Source: Thermoplasma sp. Kam2015 (GTDB taxonomy: Archaea; Thermoplasmatota; Thermoplasmata; Thermoplasmatales; Thermoplasmataceae). From it: a stretch of DNA of 64,000 bases. Shown in pieces: positions 52,536 through 61,374 of this stretch; within the stretch, counting starts at the first letter, position 1; each line of letters starts with the position of its first letter. Position numbers and translations under genes: made by a program. The notes beneath the pieces are model-generated. The model made no database searches. It saw only the letters and a program-made list of their open reading frames with translations, and had not been told where the DNA came from. Where the stretch lies: NCBI RefSeq assembly GCF_003205235.1, contig NZ_QJSM01000018.1, forward strand, positions 124,001 through 188,000, given 5' to 3'.

Positions 52536-53033
52536 TTATTTTTCGGAAGATTCGTCGATCTGATGCCATCTCTTTGCCAGATCGATTGCTAGATCGACAG
52601 CTCGTTCAGGATCCGGCTCAACATATACATGGCCTTCCTTTTCCTTCGTTCTCGGTATGCTGATCGGATATATAGAGACCACATCTTTGCCTTCGCTTAT
52701 GGCGAATGAAGCCTCTGAGAGAGTACCTGCAGATCCATCTATCGCTATTATGGCCTGAGATGCCCTGATTATTAGGAAATTTCTCATATAACCCATTCCT
52801 GTGGGTATCGGTATCTTAACGTAACGGTTGGCCTCCGATGGGTCATAACCTGGTAGTATGCCTACCACCAAACCATTTCCATCAGAAACACCGTGCGAAA
52901 CACATTCCATGACTCCGGTAAGCCCACCGCATATCACCGTGACATTCCGCATGGCGAGTATCCGGCCAACCCGATACGCTATATCGCACACTTCATCCTT
53001 TACACGACTTCCACCTATGACTCCTATGTTCAT
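52536..53033 (-). CDS. LOG-family (TIGR00725) nucleotide-binding protein (165 aa)
   Basis: Rossmann-like lysine-decarboxylase-like fold. Blocks are IGVIGGSRV, VICGGLTGVMECVSHGV and, in place of the PGGxGTxxE motif, DGSAGTLSEASFA near 110-122. LOG proteins hydrolyse nucleoside monophosphates, for example cytokinin precursors; the TIGR00725 branch is less well known. It follows the ThDP enzyme gene by 8 nt on the same strand, so they are probably co-transcribed. Confidence 0.82.
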   Translation of the reverse strand: MNIGVIGGSRVKDEVCDIAYRVGRILAMRNVTVICGGLTGVMECVSHGVSDGNGLVVGILPGYDPSEANRYVKIPIPTGMGYMRNFLIIRASQAIIAIDGSAGTLSEASFAISEGKDVVSIYPISIPRTKEKEGHVYVEPDPERAVDLAIDLAKRWHQIDESSEK

Positions 53034-53041
53034 GGGATCAC

Positions 53042-54550
53042 TCAGAACAGATCTGGAATCTGGTTATCGACATCAAGGACAAGAACCTTTGGTGCATCTC
53101 CCTCATTGATCCATTCCAGATCACTTTCCGCTTCATAGTTTCTAACTTCGGAACCAAAGCCTTCTGCGATCTTCTCTATGTTGAAGTTGAATTTCAGGAA
53201 TTCCCTGTCCTCTACTCCATATCCATATGTCCTCGAATAACTTCTCAGTATATTGTAGCCATTGTTCCTGAGCACTATGAATTTGGCAGCAATTCCGTAT
53301 TTATGAGCAGTCCATAGGCTCTGCGGGGTGTACATGAATGCGCCATCGCCAATAATGCCGATGGTCTTCTTCTTTAGCATGGCGACTGATACGGCCGCCG
53401 CATCGCCCCAGCCAAGAGGACCACCACGTGAAGTGAAGTAGGTTTTTGGCCCGTCTGCAAAGTATTTCCTGACAGAACCGGAAGCCGTAACGGCCTCATC
53501 CACTGCAGTATACCCTTTGAGATGGCGGTGCACCTTCGCTATTATGTCCTCATACACTAATTTCTCAGGAAACCTGTTGGGTTTGATCCATTCCTTCTTT
53601 CTTGCGTACTTTACCGCTGCACGCAGGAATGACGAAGGATCGGAGAAGTAGGTCTCGCCCACGTAATGGCCGGATTGCGTGGATATGAATATGGATCTGT
53701 CCATAAATTGCGGATCCTCTCCGGTGTATGGATATACGAACACATCCGATCCTATGAAGAGTATGAGGTCATAGGGTTCGAGGATCCTGTTCATGGCGGA
53801 GAAGGCGGGAGGCAGATCCTGAACGTACAGATCATCCTTGTAATATGAAGACGCCTGGGCCCAAGGTTCGACATATACAGGGACATTCAGTGAATGGGCA
53901 AAATTTCTTGCATCCTCCATCGCGCCGTAAGCATCTATTTCGGATCCGAATATCAGTGCGACCCTCTTTGCAGAATTTACACGTTCCATTATTTCACGTA
54001 CCTCATCCTCGGTCAGGGCGGCTAGCGAATGCCCGGCAACATTCGTTTCAATCGGATCCGCGGTTTCATCCATTATGTCCATGGGAAATGAGACGAAAGT
54101 GGGCCCGAAGGGTGGCGTCATGGCTATATTATAGGCACGTTTCATTGCGAGAGGAATCTCCTCAGGCCGCCTCACCTCATATGCATATTTTACATAGTTA
54201 GAAACCATACCCAGCTGATCGCCGGATAGCAGTGGATCATAGTATAGATGCCTTCTGTCCTGCTGACCAGCTGTTATTATAACGGGAGAGTGATTGCGTG
54301 CCGCGGATGTTATGAATGCCATTGAATTCGAAATGCCTGGTAATGAATGCAGGTTCACCACGGAAGGACGCCCGCTGAACTGGGCATAGGCATCGGCCAT
54401 TGCGACCGAAATCGAATCATGCAGAGTCAGTACATAATCCTCAACCGAGGATAGCATCGGTATTTCCGTCGTACCAGGATTTCCGAAAATAGGATATAGG
54501 TGGTTCTTCTTGAGAAAATCCGAGAATATCTGTGAGGCCTTCATATTCAT
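53042..54550 (-). CDS. Benzoylformate decarboxylase-like ThDP-dependent enzyme (502 aa)
   Basis: Three-domain ThDP enzyme of the acetolactate synthase/2-oxoacid decarboxylase family. The N-terminal region (IFGNPGTTEIPML, ADAYAQFSGRP, VNLHSLPGISNSMAF, ITAGQQDRRH) matches benzoylformate decarboxylase, including its His in NLHS (His68 here). The ThDP motif is GDGAFMYTPQSLW and onward to NNGYN. The near-universal catalytic Glu that activates ThDP is Asp45 (LTLHDSIS against LALQEAC), an uncommon change. The substrate is unknown; a 2-oxo acid is likely. The start may be 54550 or the ATG at 54544. Confidence 0.85.
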   Translation of the reverse strand: MNMKASQIFSDFLKKNHLYPIFGNPGTTEIPMLSSVEDYVLTLHDSISVAMADAYAQFSGRPSVVNLHSLPGISNSMAFITSAARNHSPVIITAGQQDRRHLYYDPLLSGDQLGMVSNYVKYAYEVRRPEEIPLAMKRAYNIAMTPPFGPTFVSFPMDIMDETADPIETNVAGHSLAALTEDEVREIMERVNSAKRVALIFGSEIDAYGAMEDARNFAHSLNVPVYVEPWAQASSYYKDDLYVQDLPPAFSAMNRILEPYDLILFIGSDVFVYPYTGEDPQFMDRSIFISTQSGHYVGETYFSDPSSFLRAAVKYARKKEWIKPNRFPEKLVYEDIIAKVHRHLKGYTAVDEAVTASGSVRKYFADGPKTYFTSRGGPLGWGDAAAVSVAMLKKKTIGIIGDGAFMYTPQSLWTAHKYGIAAKFIVLRNNGYNILRSYSRTYGYGVEDREFLKFNFNIEKIAEGFGSEVRNYEAESDLEWINEGDAPKVLVLDVDNQIPDLF

Positions 54551-54732
54551 GCTTATTATTTTTATCTAATATTCTTTTTGTGATAGACTGTATATATCAT
54601 TCACGGAATATATACGCATATGATTCGTTCTTATCCATATCTTGAGGCGCAATCCATTTAGGACGCGTCCCCCATTCCTTTTCACATACACTCAAACAGA
54701 TAATATTTAAACTGATAGCTATAACGGAACCT

Positions 54733-55446
54733 ATGAAGACCAAAGCATTGTACTTGGACGATTCATATTCAGTTGAGGGTACAGGAACAGCTGTATTTGT
54801 GGAATTCACTGATATGAAGGTGGATCAGTCAATATTCTATCCGACAACGTTTGGAGAGCCAAATGATACGGGTAAGGTGATAATAGATAACAAGGAGTAT
54901 CAGATTGTCGATACAATTTACGACGGCGAATATATACATCTGATATCAATGGATACTTATCCACAGGACATAGTTGGAAAAACTGTGAAGCAGAAGATAG
55001 ACTGGGACAGGCGGTATATACATATGAGATTCAGAACAGCATTGAAGATAATATCTGGGCTTGCTTATAGAAAATGGAAGGTGCCCTGCCGCGTTAATGA
55101 GACCTACGATGACAGGGCATGGATAGATATCGAGAAGCCAGACATCACGGAAGACGAGATCAACGAAGTCATGACGGAAGCAAACGAGATTGTTAAGAAA
55201 GATCTAGAAGTTAAATTCAGATATATTGGCCTGGATGAGTTCAACGGCGATGAGGATCTTAAAAAGATGTCTGCCCATGATGCCTTTGACGAAGAGAGAA
55301 TACGTATAATGGCCATAGATGGACTTCCTGAACAACCGGAATTCGGTGTAAATGTAAAGCGGACCGGCGAGGTCGGCCAGATAAACTATAAAACTACAAA
55401 ATTAAAGGGAAAGGTTTCGAACAGAATAAACATAACATTACAGTGA
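54733..55446 (+). CDS. AlaX-like (alanyl-tRNA editing family) protein lacking zinc ligands (237 aa)
   Basis: Overall it follows AlaX, the free-standing editing domain related to AlaRS: an OB-like start (YSVEGTGTAVFVEF), then DWDRRYIHMRFRTALKIISGL at the place of the HTALH zinc motif, and EFGVNVKRTGEVG where AlaX has CGGTHVxxTxEIG. Both His of HxxxH are Arg and Lys, and the Cys and His of the second motif are also absent, so the tRNA-end binding zinc site is gone. It is likely repurposed or inactive in editing. TAATATTTAAAC before the ATG is a promoter candidate. Confidence 0.78.
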   Translation: MKTKALYLDDSYSVEGTGTAVFVEFTDMKVDQSIFYPTTFGEPNDTGKVIIDNKEYQIVDTIYDGEYIHLISMDTYPQDIVGKTVKQKIDWDRRYIHMRFRTALKIISGLAYRKWKVPCRVNETYDDRAWIDIEKPDITEDEINEVMTEANEIVKKDLEVKFRYIGLDEFNGDEDLKKMSAHDAFDEERIRIMAIDGLPEQPEFGVNVKRTGEVGQINYKTTKLKGKVSNRINITLQ

Positions 55447-55496
55447 ATCTGATGATTCACATGCTTGCAATTTTATTTTGTGAACATACGAGGTGT

Positions 55497-55673
55497 CTAT
55501 TTTTCCTTTACAGCCTGTAACACCTTATCCCTTATTTCATCTGTGAAATCGTATATATTATGAGCATATCTGAAATGCATCTTCACCATGGGTGGGACAT
55601 CTTCCTTCCTTTCTTCTTCCAGAGTATAGCTGCAGTCGAATCCATAATCCCTGCATCTGAACACATACGTCAT
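55497..55673 (-). CDS. DUF1059-family small protein (58 aa)
   Basis: A short gene in the spacer after the AlaX-like gene. Translation on the minus strand begins MTYVFRCRDYGFDCSYTLEE and ends with VLQAVKEK. The start CRDYGFDCSY with two Cys, the spaced HFRYAHNIYDF with two His, and the length match the DUF1059 family, small proteins of unknown function that may bind metal through these Cys/His residues. A full stop-to-start frame is confirmed by reading each codon. Confidence 0.8.
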   Translation of the reverse strand: MTYVFRCRDYGFDCSYTLEEERKEDVPPMVKMHFRYAHNIYDFTDEIRDKVLQAVKEK

Positions 55674-55997
55674 AACACTAACATACCTAGGCTGTAATTA
55701 ACGATTTTGTTTATTGAAAAATAAGCGGCCTGTAAAAAACAAAGATACGATATTTTTATGGTTATACGTAGACCTCTGTCAATGACGATTCTTAATGAAA
55801 ATTATTTCTAGGCCAATAAGAATGGATCTATGCATTCTGGATGAGGGCTTGCTGAGGTAACGAAATAGATATTCTATCTTATTGGATGTGCTGATGGAGA
55901 TATCTTCTCTGAAATTAATATCCGAAACTTCAACTATGGGTCAGCTCATAGACAGAACCGAAAAATGATGCTTAAAACTATGCAATGCTTACGTGTT
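55674..55997. other. Gene-free spacer
   Basis: AT-rich, no ORF of note on either strand, no clear repeat. It holds the promoter of the DUF1059 gene at its left edge (AT-rich at about 55695-55720) and the stop region of the Zn-ribbon membrane protein at its right. Confidence 0.4.
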
Positions 55998-57107
55998 CTA
56001 GTGTGTTTCATAGATGCTGTCTGAGTAATAATGATCATGGAGTCTGCCATATATATCGACCTTGACGTTGAACGGACCAACATCATCGGCTGCGATGATA
56101 TGGTGGCAGTGATCGCATTCAAGGCTCATGTTGTCCTTAACATGGAAGACTATGCCTCCGCACTCTGGACATGAGCTCCGTATGAAAAGATCCTCAGGCT
56201 TCAATAGCGGAACCTGTATCTCTCTCCTTGGCTCTTCCTGTACCCGGCTCCTCTCATGCTGTATCCTCTTCTGTCTTGATTCGTTCTCCAGAAACAGATA
56301 GTATATACCTACAGAGGACCATGCGAATAGAAATACAGTCAATAAAAGAGAATAATCTGGAAATCTTGAAGCTAAGACGCTGAGAAAACTTATCATACTC
56401 ATGATATAATTGGTGAGTACTGCCCGCATCAAGCCGAATTTGATGTAAATTATAGAGACCATCAGGGTTGTTATATAGGCTGATATCACATAATAGATGT
56501 TTTCTCCAAGAATGAGATACAATATTGCGGAGTACGTTGCCACACCTATGGATATGGCCCCTACTATATTCCAGTTTAAGTCGTCACTCTTGAGGATTAT
56601 CCTAGGCTTCCTCGAGGCATAACCATAAATGATCATCATCACAGTTATTGGAATAACGGAGAGAAATAACGATTCAAATGGTACAGATACAAAATAGTAG
56701 TAAACCTGTATAAAATTCGGAAGCTTATTCACACTGGTTATTCCATAGGAAGGATAAACGCTTGAAATTATGAAGGATAAGATCAGATCAACTAGAACAT
56801 AGATGGCCAGATACCAGAAGAACTTGCCTGACCCTTTAGTAGAGAATGAGGTGGTGTAGTCTTTCTTAAATTTCAGAAGCGAGATGAGACCAATAATGAC
56901 AAGAATTATTGAGATGATTATGACGGCAAAGAAGAAAATTATACTGGTATGAAAGGACAGCAAAGCATAATCAGAGACAGGAAGTACGGATAGCTTCGCG
57001 ATATTCTTGAAGATCGCCGGCAGATAGTATAAAGTTATGATTATTGCAATAGAGATACCAGCAAGTCCGAATATATAGCCAGGTACATCCTTTTTATCCA
57101 TTGACAT
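55998..57107 (-). CDS. Polytopic membrane protein with C-terminal zinc ribbon (369 aa)
   Basis: About eight hydrophobic helices fill residues 10-270, followed by a basic linker (RQKRIQHERSRVQEE) and a zinc ribbon, CPECGGIVF...CDHCHHII, near 312-340, on the cytoplasmic side by charge rule. The fold of the membrane part is not recognised; it loosely resembles archaeal YIP1/CPBP-like integral proteins. A start at MDKKDVPGY (57101) is equally good. It lies next to a type IV pilin gene, without clear linkage. Confidence 0.6.
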   Translation of the reverse strand: MSMDKKDVPGYIFGLAGISIAIIITLYYLPAIFKNIAKLSVLPVSDYALLSFHTSIIFFFAVIIISIILVIIGLISLLKFKKDYTTSFSTKGSGKFFWYLAIYVLVDLILSFIISSVYPSYGITSVNKLPNFIQVYYYFVSVPFESLFLSVIPITVMMIIYGYASRKPRIILKSDDLNWNIVGAISIGVATYSAILYLILGENIYYVISAYITTLMVSIIYIKFGLMRAVLTNYIMSMISFLSVLASRFPDYSLLLTVFLFAWSSVGIYYLFLENESRQKRIQHERSRVQEEPRREIQVPLLKPEDLFIRSSCPECGGIVFHVKDNMSLECDHCHHIIAADDVGPFNVKVDIYGRLHDHYYSDSIYETH

Positions 57108-57481
57108 ACCAGTATTAAAACTTTGAATTAAGACTTATGGATAATGTTTGAGGCCCGATTAGAGAATTAAGATTTAGAAGACTGAGTGATTGATTAAGCG
57201 AATGGAAAAGAAAGGAAACGATTTGAATGAGTCCTTAGGCTGATCGATATCGCAGCGTTCCTCTATTTCAATTGGATCGGAAACTGAGGCTTGTATAAAC
57301 GCAATATATTGCTGTGGATAAGATGCCCAGTTTTCACGTAGAACACATCAACACTGTAAGAGATAATTGGACTGAGTTAAATCGCAAATGCTTAGCCAAT
57401 ATATGCCAAATTGTAATTTAGAGAATGCGAAATGAAGCTTAAGCGAAGTAACTGTTTTAAGCATGTATCTAGTATTCCATT
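57108..57481. other. Gene-free spacer upstream of the pilin gene
   Basis: 374 nt of AT-rich sequence between divergent genes with no coding potential seen. Inverted GCTTAAGC-like and TTTTAAGC segments lie near 57430-57463, close to the pilin start, and may be promoter parts. Confidence 0.35.
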
Positions 57482-57940
57482 ATGCATGATAAGGCCGTTT
57501 CACCGATCATAGCCACGATACTACTGATCGCTATAACGGTCACCTTGGCTGCAACTTTCTATACAGAGGTGTCACCATATTTTTCTCAAAACCAGTATTT
57601 TACCCCTCAAGCTCAGATACAGGTCATAGCTGGAAACCAGACTCATGCATATGCCTATTACATTTATGTATCGTATTTTCCGGGATCGCTGGCTCTTCAT
57701 GATGTTGACATGATCTTGATATCCAATGGTACTCAAATGATCATAAACCTTGGAGCGGCATATCCTCAGGACAACCTGTCGACCACGGGCCTTGAAGTCA
57801 ATATAACGATCTATACCAACGGCCCTTATTTCAATTCCGGATCATACGTGTTTCTTAAAATGCCCAGCTCACTGTCCTATATTTCATTCGTGGATATGAA
57901 AACAGGATCTAGGATAGTTTCTCTCTCATCAAATATATAG
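57482..57940 (+). CDS. Archaeal type IV pilin-like protein (152 aa)
   Basis: The N-terminus MHDKAVSPIIATILLIAIT is the archaeal type IV pilin class III signal, cut by prepilin peptidase near KA/VSP, followed by one hydrophobic helix (about 6-26) that forms the filament core. The remainder is a beta-rich, Thr/Asn/Tyr-rich domain with N-x-S/T sites. No assembly ATPase or membrane platform gene is near, so it depends on a pilus machine elsewhere. Length and composition are typical for euryarchaeal pilins. Confidence 0.85.
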   Translation: MHDKAVSPIIATILLIAITVTLAATFYTEVSPYFSQNQYFTPQAQIQVIAGNQTHAYAYYIYVSYFPGSLALHDVDMILISNGTQMIINLGAAYPQDNLSTTGLEVNITIYTNGPYFNSGSYVFLKMPSSLSYISFVDMKTGSRIVSLSSNI

Positions 57941-58080
57941 GGATCGTATCTTTACTTCTTACAATGATCAACGGCATATCATAAAGGATCCTTTTGATTT
58001 TTGTTCCAGAAATTAAGCTCAACAGCTGATCAGGAAAAAATATTTCATATCAGGTTATATAGATAGAGAGGTAAAGAGTC

Positions 58081-59106
58081 ATGGATGTACCTGCATACTG
58101 TATCGGCTGCGGTAGAAAACGAAAGGGCGATGAGCTGAGATGCCCTGCCTGTGGTTCCCTGTTTGAGATACGCCCAGAATTTCGATATCATGATAAGATT
58201 GAATATAATTTCCCATATCTACGGAATGTCATTTCTTTAGGGGAATCTGAAACTCCCGTATTTCAAGCCGATGGCTTCAGCTTGAAGCTTGACTATATGC
58301 TTCCAACATTCTCATACAAGGACAGAGGATCAAAGATACTTATTTCTCATATAGTTGATATAAGAGATTCTGAGAACATCTCGAAGATCTCTGAGGATTC
58401 TTCTGGAAATGCTGGAGCATCGATAGCAGCTTATGGATCTGCTGCTGGATTTTCTGTGGAAATATATGTTCCAGAAACAGTTGCCGGAAAAAAATTCTGG
58501 CAGATACAGGCCTATGGAGCAAGGGTAATAAAGATAGCGGGTAGCAGAGAGGACGTCCAGGCAGCGGCGGAGAGATCAGGATCATTTTATGCAAGTCATG
58601 TTCTCAGGCCTGAGTTCAGGGATGGCATAAGAACACTTGCATATGAGATATACAGGCAGTTCGATAAAATGCCAGAAAACATATATGTGCCCGTCTCAGC
58701 CGGAACGTTATTGCTGGGTCTATTCTCAGGATTAAATCATCTTAAGGAAGCCGGAGAGATAACAAGTATGCCCAAGATAATCGCCGTTCAGACCGAAGCA
58801 GTTTCCCCATTGTGCGCTAGAATGAACGGCACAAGGTACGATCCGGATAACACATTGAAATCCGTAGCAGATGCACTGGTTTCTAAAAGGCCGCCACTTC
58901 TGGAAAGGATGCATTCGGTTGTATCAGAAAATGGCAGGTGCATAACCGTGAATGATGGGGAGATAATAGATGCAAGAAACGATCTTGCAAGAAAGGGATT
59001 CCTTGTTGAATATAGCTCTGCAACGGTGTTCGCGGCGTTTAAGAAGAAAAGATTGAACAACAGCCTGTTGATCCTCACTGGGTCTGGGCTGAAGAACGAT
59101 TTTTGA
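58081..59106 (+). CDS. thrC: Threonine synthase-like PLP enzyme (341 aa)
   Basis: Fold type II PLP enzyme converting O-phosphohomoserine to threonine. It starts with the zinc-finger-like CIGCGRK and CPACGSL typical of archaeal threonine synthases, then PTFSYKDRGSK with the PLP Lys near 83, SEDSSGNAGASIAAYG, and the glycine loop VSAGTLLLG. It is shorter than most (about 400 aa), with tight loops. It would use the product of the homoserine kinase gene at 24-25 kb. It overlaps the opposite-strand gene at 59075 by 32 nt. Confidence 0.86.
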   Translation: MDVPAYCIGCGRKRKGDELRCPACGSLFEIRPEFRYHDKIEYNFPYLRNVISLGESETPVFQADGFSLKLDYMLPTFSYKDRGSKILISHIVDIRDSENISKISEDSSGNAGASIAAYGSAAGFSVEIYVPETVAGKKFWQIQAYGARVIKIAGSREDVQAAAERSGSFYASHVLRPEFRDGIRTLAYEIYRQFDKMPENIYVPVSAGTLLLGLFSGLNHLKEAGEITSMPKIIAVQTEAVSPLCARMNGTRYDPDNTLKSVADALVSKRPPLLERMHSVVSENGRCITVNDGEIIDARNDLARKGFLVEYSSATVFAAFKKKRLNNSLLILTGSGLKNDF

Positions 59107-59455
59107 TCCGCTCCTTACGTTCTCTTTTTAACCTCTCTATTCTTTCCTTTTCCTCACGCACTCTAATTGCCTGCCCAACGAATTCTCCCTCGTTAGTCAG
59201 TATGATCTTTTCTCCGAGTCTTTCTTTATCCTCGGCGACAAAGCCATAATCTATGAGATTCTTGAGTGTACCATCAGGATCTTTCACGCCACTCTCGTTT
59301 TTGACTCTGTAAAGCGGAACCTTCCCGCCATGGTTCTTTATGAACATCAATAGCTTAACTTCATCTTCTGACATATCATAGTTGTTTTCCAGCTTTCCCT
59401 TTATCACAGGTTTGTTGAAGGGAGAACCTTTAACCAGCACCTTAGACTCAGCCAT
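59075..59455 (-). CDS. Small winged-helix-like basic protein (126 aa)
   Basis: Not a known family. Residues 25-90 look like a winged helix (DMSEDEVKLLMFIKNHGG, LKNLIDYGFVAED, GEKIILTNEGEFV), and the last 30 residues are a strongly basic helix (RLKRERKERIKNR). This is the build of small archaeal DNA-binding proteins. It converges with thrC and overlaps it by 32 nt. Confidence 0.6.
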   Translation of the reverse strand: MAESKVLVKGSPFNKPVIKGKLENNYDMSEDEVKLLMFIKNHGGKVPLYRVKNESGVKDPDGTLKNLIDYGFVAEDKERLGEKIILTNEGEFVGQAIRVREEKERIERLKRERKERIKNRSSAQTQ

Positions 59456-59518
59456 TCATACCGCCCCCATATATACATTTAGAGTATCGTGATCGATGAT
59501 GCTATATGGATCGCCTTA

Positions 59519-59832
59519 TCGTTACTCCTCAGCTGAAGCTTCGGAGCTTCCTGCTTCAACGATCAAACTCGATCCCCCTACTGCCAGATCGCAGTTTCCC
59601 GTCATTGGAAACTTTCTTTCGGACCACGTCTGGAAGAAGGGTTACGGAGGTTGCGATCTCCACAGGCGTGTATTCGGATCTCATCGATCCCACTCAAGTA
59701 TCATCCACTTGTTTATCGTGAATGATACAAAAGAATATGGTAAGACCATCTATAAATATTTCCATTGGGGGATGTCTGTGCATCTCCTGTCCGAAGGAGG
59801 AGAATTACTGCTTCTCCCAAATCACTAAGCTC
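59519..59832 (-). mobile_element. Short IS605-derived non-autonomous element (about 314 bp)
   Basis: Right end GTTACTCCTCAGCTGAAGCT at about 59521 with the hairpin GAAGCT-TCGG-AGCTTC; left end CCCAAATCACTAAGCTCT ending near 59832. Inside are blocks shared with 1-207 and 26318-26580, including a hairpin built from GTATCAT and ATGATAC with TTATCGTGAATGATACAAAA. It has no gene. It is directly joined, left end to right end, to the tnpB element that follows, so it lies exactly where the guide segment of that element's omega RNA would be. Confidence 0.72.
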
Positions 59833-61177
59833 TCTGTGAGCTACTCCTCAGCTGAAGCATCGGAGCTTCCTGATTCAACGACCGACCTCTGCCTGTACGG
59901 ATATATTCCGTACAAGCCCGATGTTGCGATCTCCACAGGCGTAAGTTCGGACTGCACTAGCCCTACTTTTATCAATCCTATTTTCCTTATGTTCTTTGAT
60001 GCGTTGTGATCCCTGTCTATGATGAGACCACATACATCACAATGATATATGCGATCTGATAACTTCAGATCATGCTTTACGTTACCGCATGATGAACATA
60101 TCTTAGATGATGGATCGAACCTTCCTATCTCTATTATATTCTTTCCATATTTTTCTGCTTTCCATTCCAGTTTCTGCTTGAAGGAATAGAAAGAAACATC
60201 ACTTAGACTCTTCGATATATGATGGTTCTGCATCATTCCATGTACGTTGAAGTCTTCGATGACTATGGTATCGTACTGCTTGGCTATCGCAGTCGATATT
60301 TTATCATCGAAGTCTTCACGCATGTTTCTCAGCTTCATGTACTCCTTCTGTAATTTAAGTATATGCTTCCTTCTATTCTTCGATCCTTTCTGCTTTCTTG
60401 ATAACTGTTTTTGAAGACGCTTTATTCTTTTCTCTACCTTCTTTATGAATCCTGGATTCTCTATTGCTATACCATTCGATAAGGTTGCAAATTTTTCGAT
60501 GCCTAGATCTATACCAACGGAGTTCTCTTCAGATAATGGCTTCTTCTCTGGTAGTTCTTCCTCATTTTCATATATAATAGAGCAGTAGTAATAACCTGAA
60601 TCCTTGGTTATTACTATCTCGTTGATGTCTTTAATCTCGGACAGCTTCTTCTCAGAGCCCTTGAAGTATATGCCTTCAGAGAACTTTGGGAAATATATAC
60701 TGTTTCCTCGAATTTTGATGTGCTGTGGTACTGCAAAGAATTCGTTGATACCTTTCTTTTTGAATTTAGGATGTTCAGTATTCTTATGGAAGAAGTTCTT
60801 GAATGCATTGTCTAAGAAACTAGGGACATCTGTAAGGATTGTGAGTTTATTTCATACAGCCATGGATATTCCTTCTTTAGATCGATGATCATGTTCTGTG
60901 TGTCCAGATAGCTCAATGAAGATTTCTCCGCATCCCTATGCGTTATATAGTATTCATCCCTCTTCGCTAAGAAGTAATTGTATACGAATCTACAGCTGCC
61001 AAAGTGCTTTTCCAGTAAAATTTTTCTGTCTTTCATTTGGATACAGCTTCACTCTGGCAGCTGTTATCATTGTCTATAGATATTATATCATCATATTAGC
61101 CTTTCCTTTGGGGGAAGTTCGTGTATCTCATCGCTAAAGCTGTTGAGATTTACAGCTTCCCCCAAACCCCTAACTTC
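59833..61177 (-). mobile_element. IS605/IS1341-family element with a broken tnpB (about 1.35 kb)
   Basis: The right end is at about 59833-59875 (GCTACTCCTCAGCTGAAGCA hairpin) and the left end at about 61105-61177, where GGGGGAAG and CTTCCCCC (on the minus strand) form the subterminal stem enclosing GCTGT...ACAGC. Only tnpB is present; no Y1 transposase (tnpA) gene is seen. A perfect 8-bp hairpin with arms TGTACGGA/TCCGTACA at about 59893-59913 lies in the probable omega-RNA region at the 3' end of tnpB. Confidence 0.75.
59841..61070 (-). pseudogene. tnpB: TnpB (RNA-guided nuclease) pseudogene with two frameshifts
   Basis: Read from ATG 61070, the N-terminus VKLYPNERQK is in one frame, then shifts at the T5/A5 run at 61021-61025 into LLEKHFGSCRFVYNYFLAKR. 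A second shift at 60811-60825 (stop TAG at 60812) leads into DNAFKNFFHKN, and from there the frame stays open to 59841. The catalytic residues are intact: RuvC-I Asp in SVGIDLGIEKFATL, Glu in IVIEDFNV, zinc finger CSSCGN...CDVC and RuvC-III Asp in IDRDHNASKNI. It would be about 410 aa if repaired. The 3' end overlaps the omega-RNA and the right end. Confidence 0.85.
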
Positions 61178-61374
61178 TTTTTTAAATTGGCGGATAATGA
61201 TTTGATCTTTATCAATATATCAAGCTTAGAGAAAGGAGAATATGCTTCAACCAAAAAATAGCGGACTAAATCGCATCCTGCAGATGATCCCTCGGTATGA
61301 GAATAATCCTGGTCTATGCTGATAGATACCTCCATGGATCATCTTTAATATGTGATTTTGAGCGATTCCAGCAC

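Noticed and set aside
54597-54809. Open frame of 70 codons on the minus strand
   Set aside because: It overlaps the AlaX-like start and promoter, has no family resemblance and its composition is unlike neighbouring genes.
61150-61335. Frame of 61 codons (MEVSISIDQDYS...) ending in the left end of the tnpB element
   Set aside because: It could be the start of a gene cut by the insertion, but no family is recognised, and the frame end is formed by element DNA; support is too thin to list as a gene.
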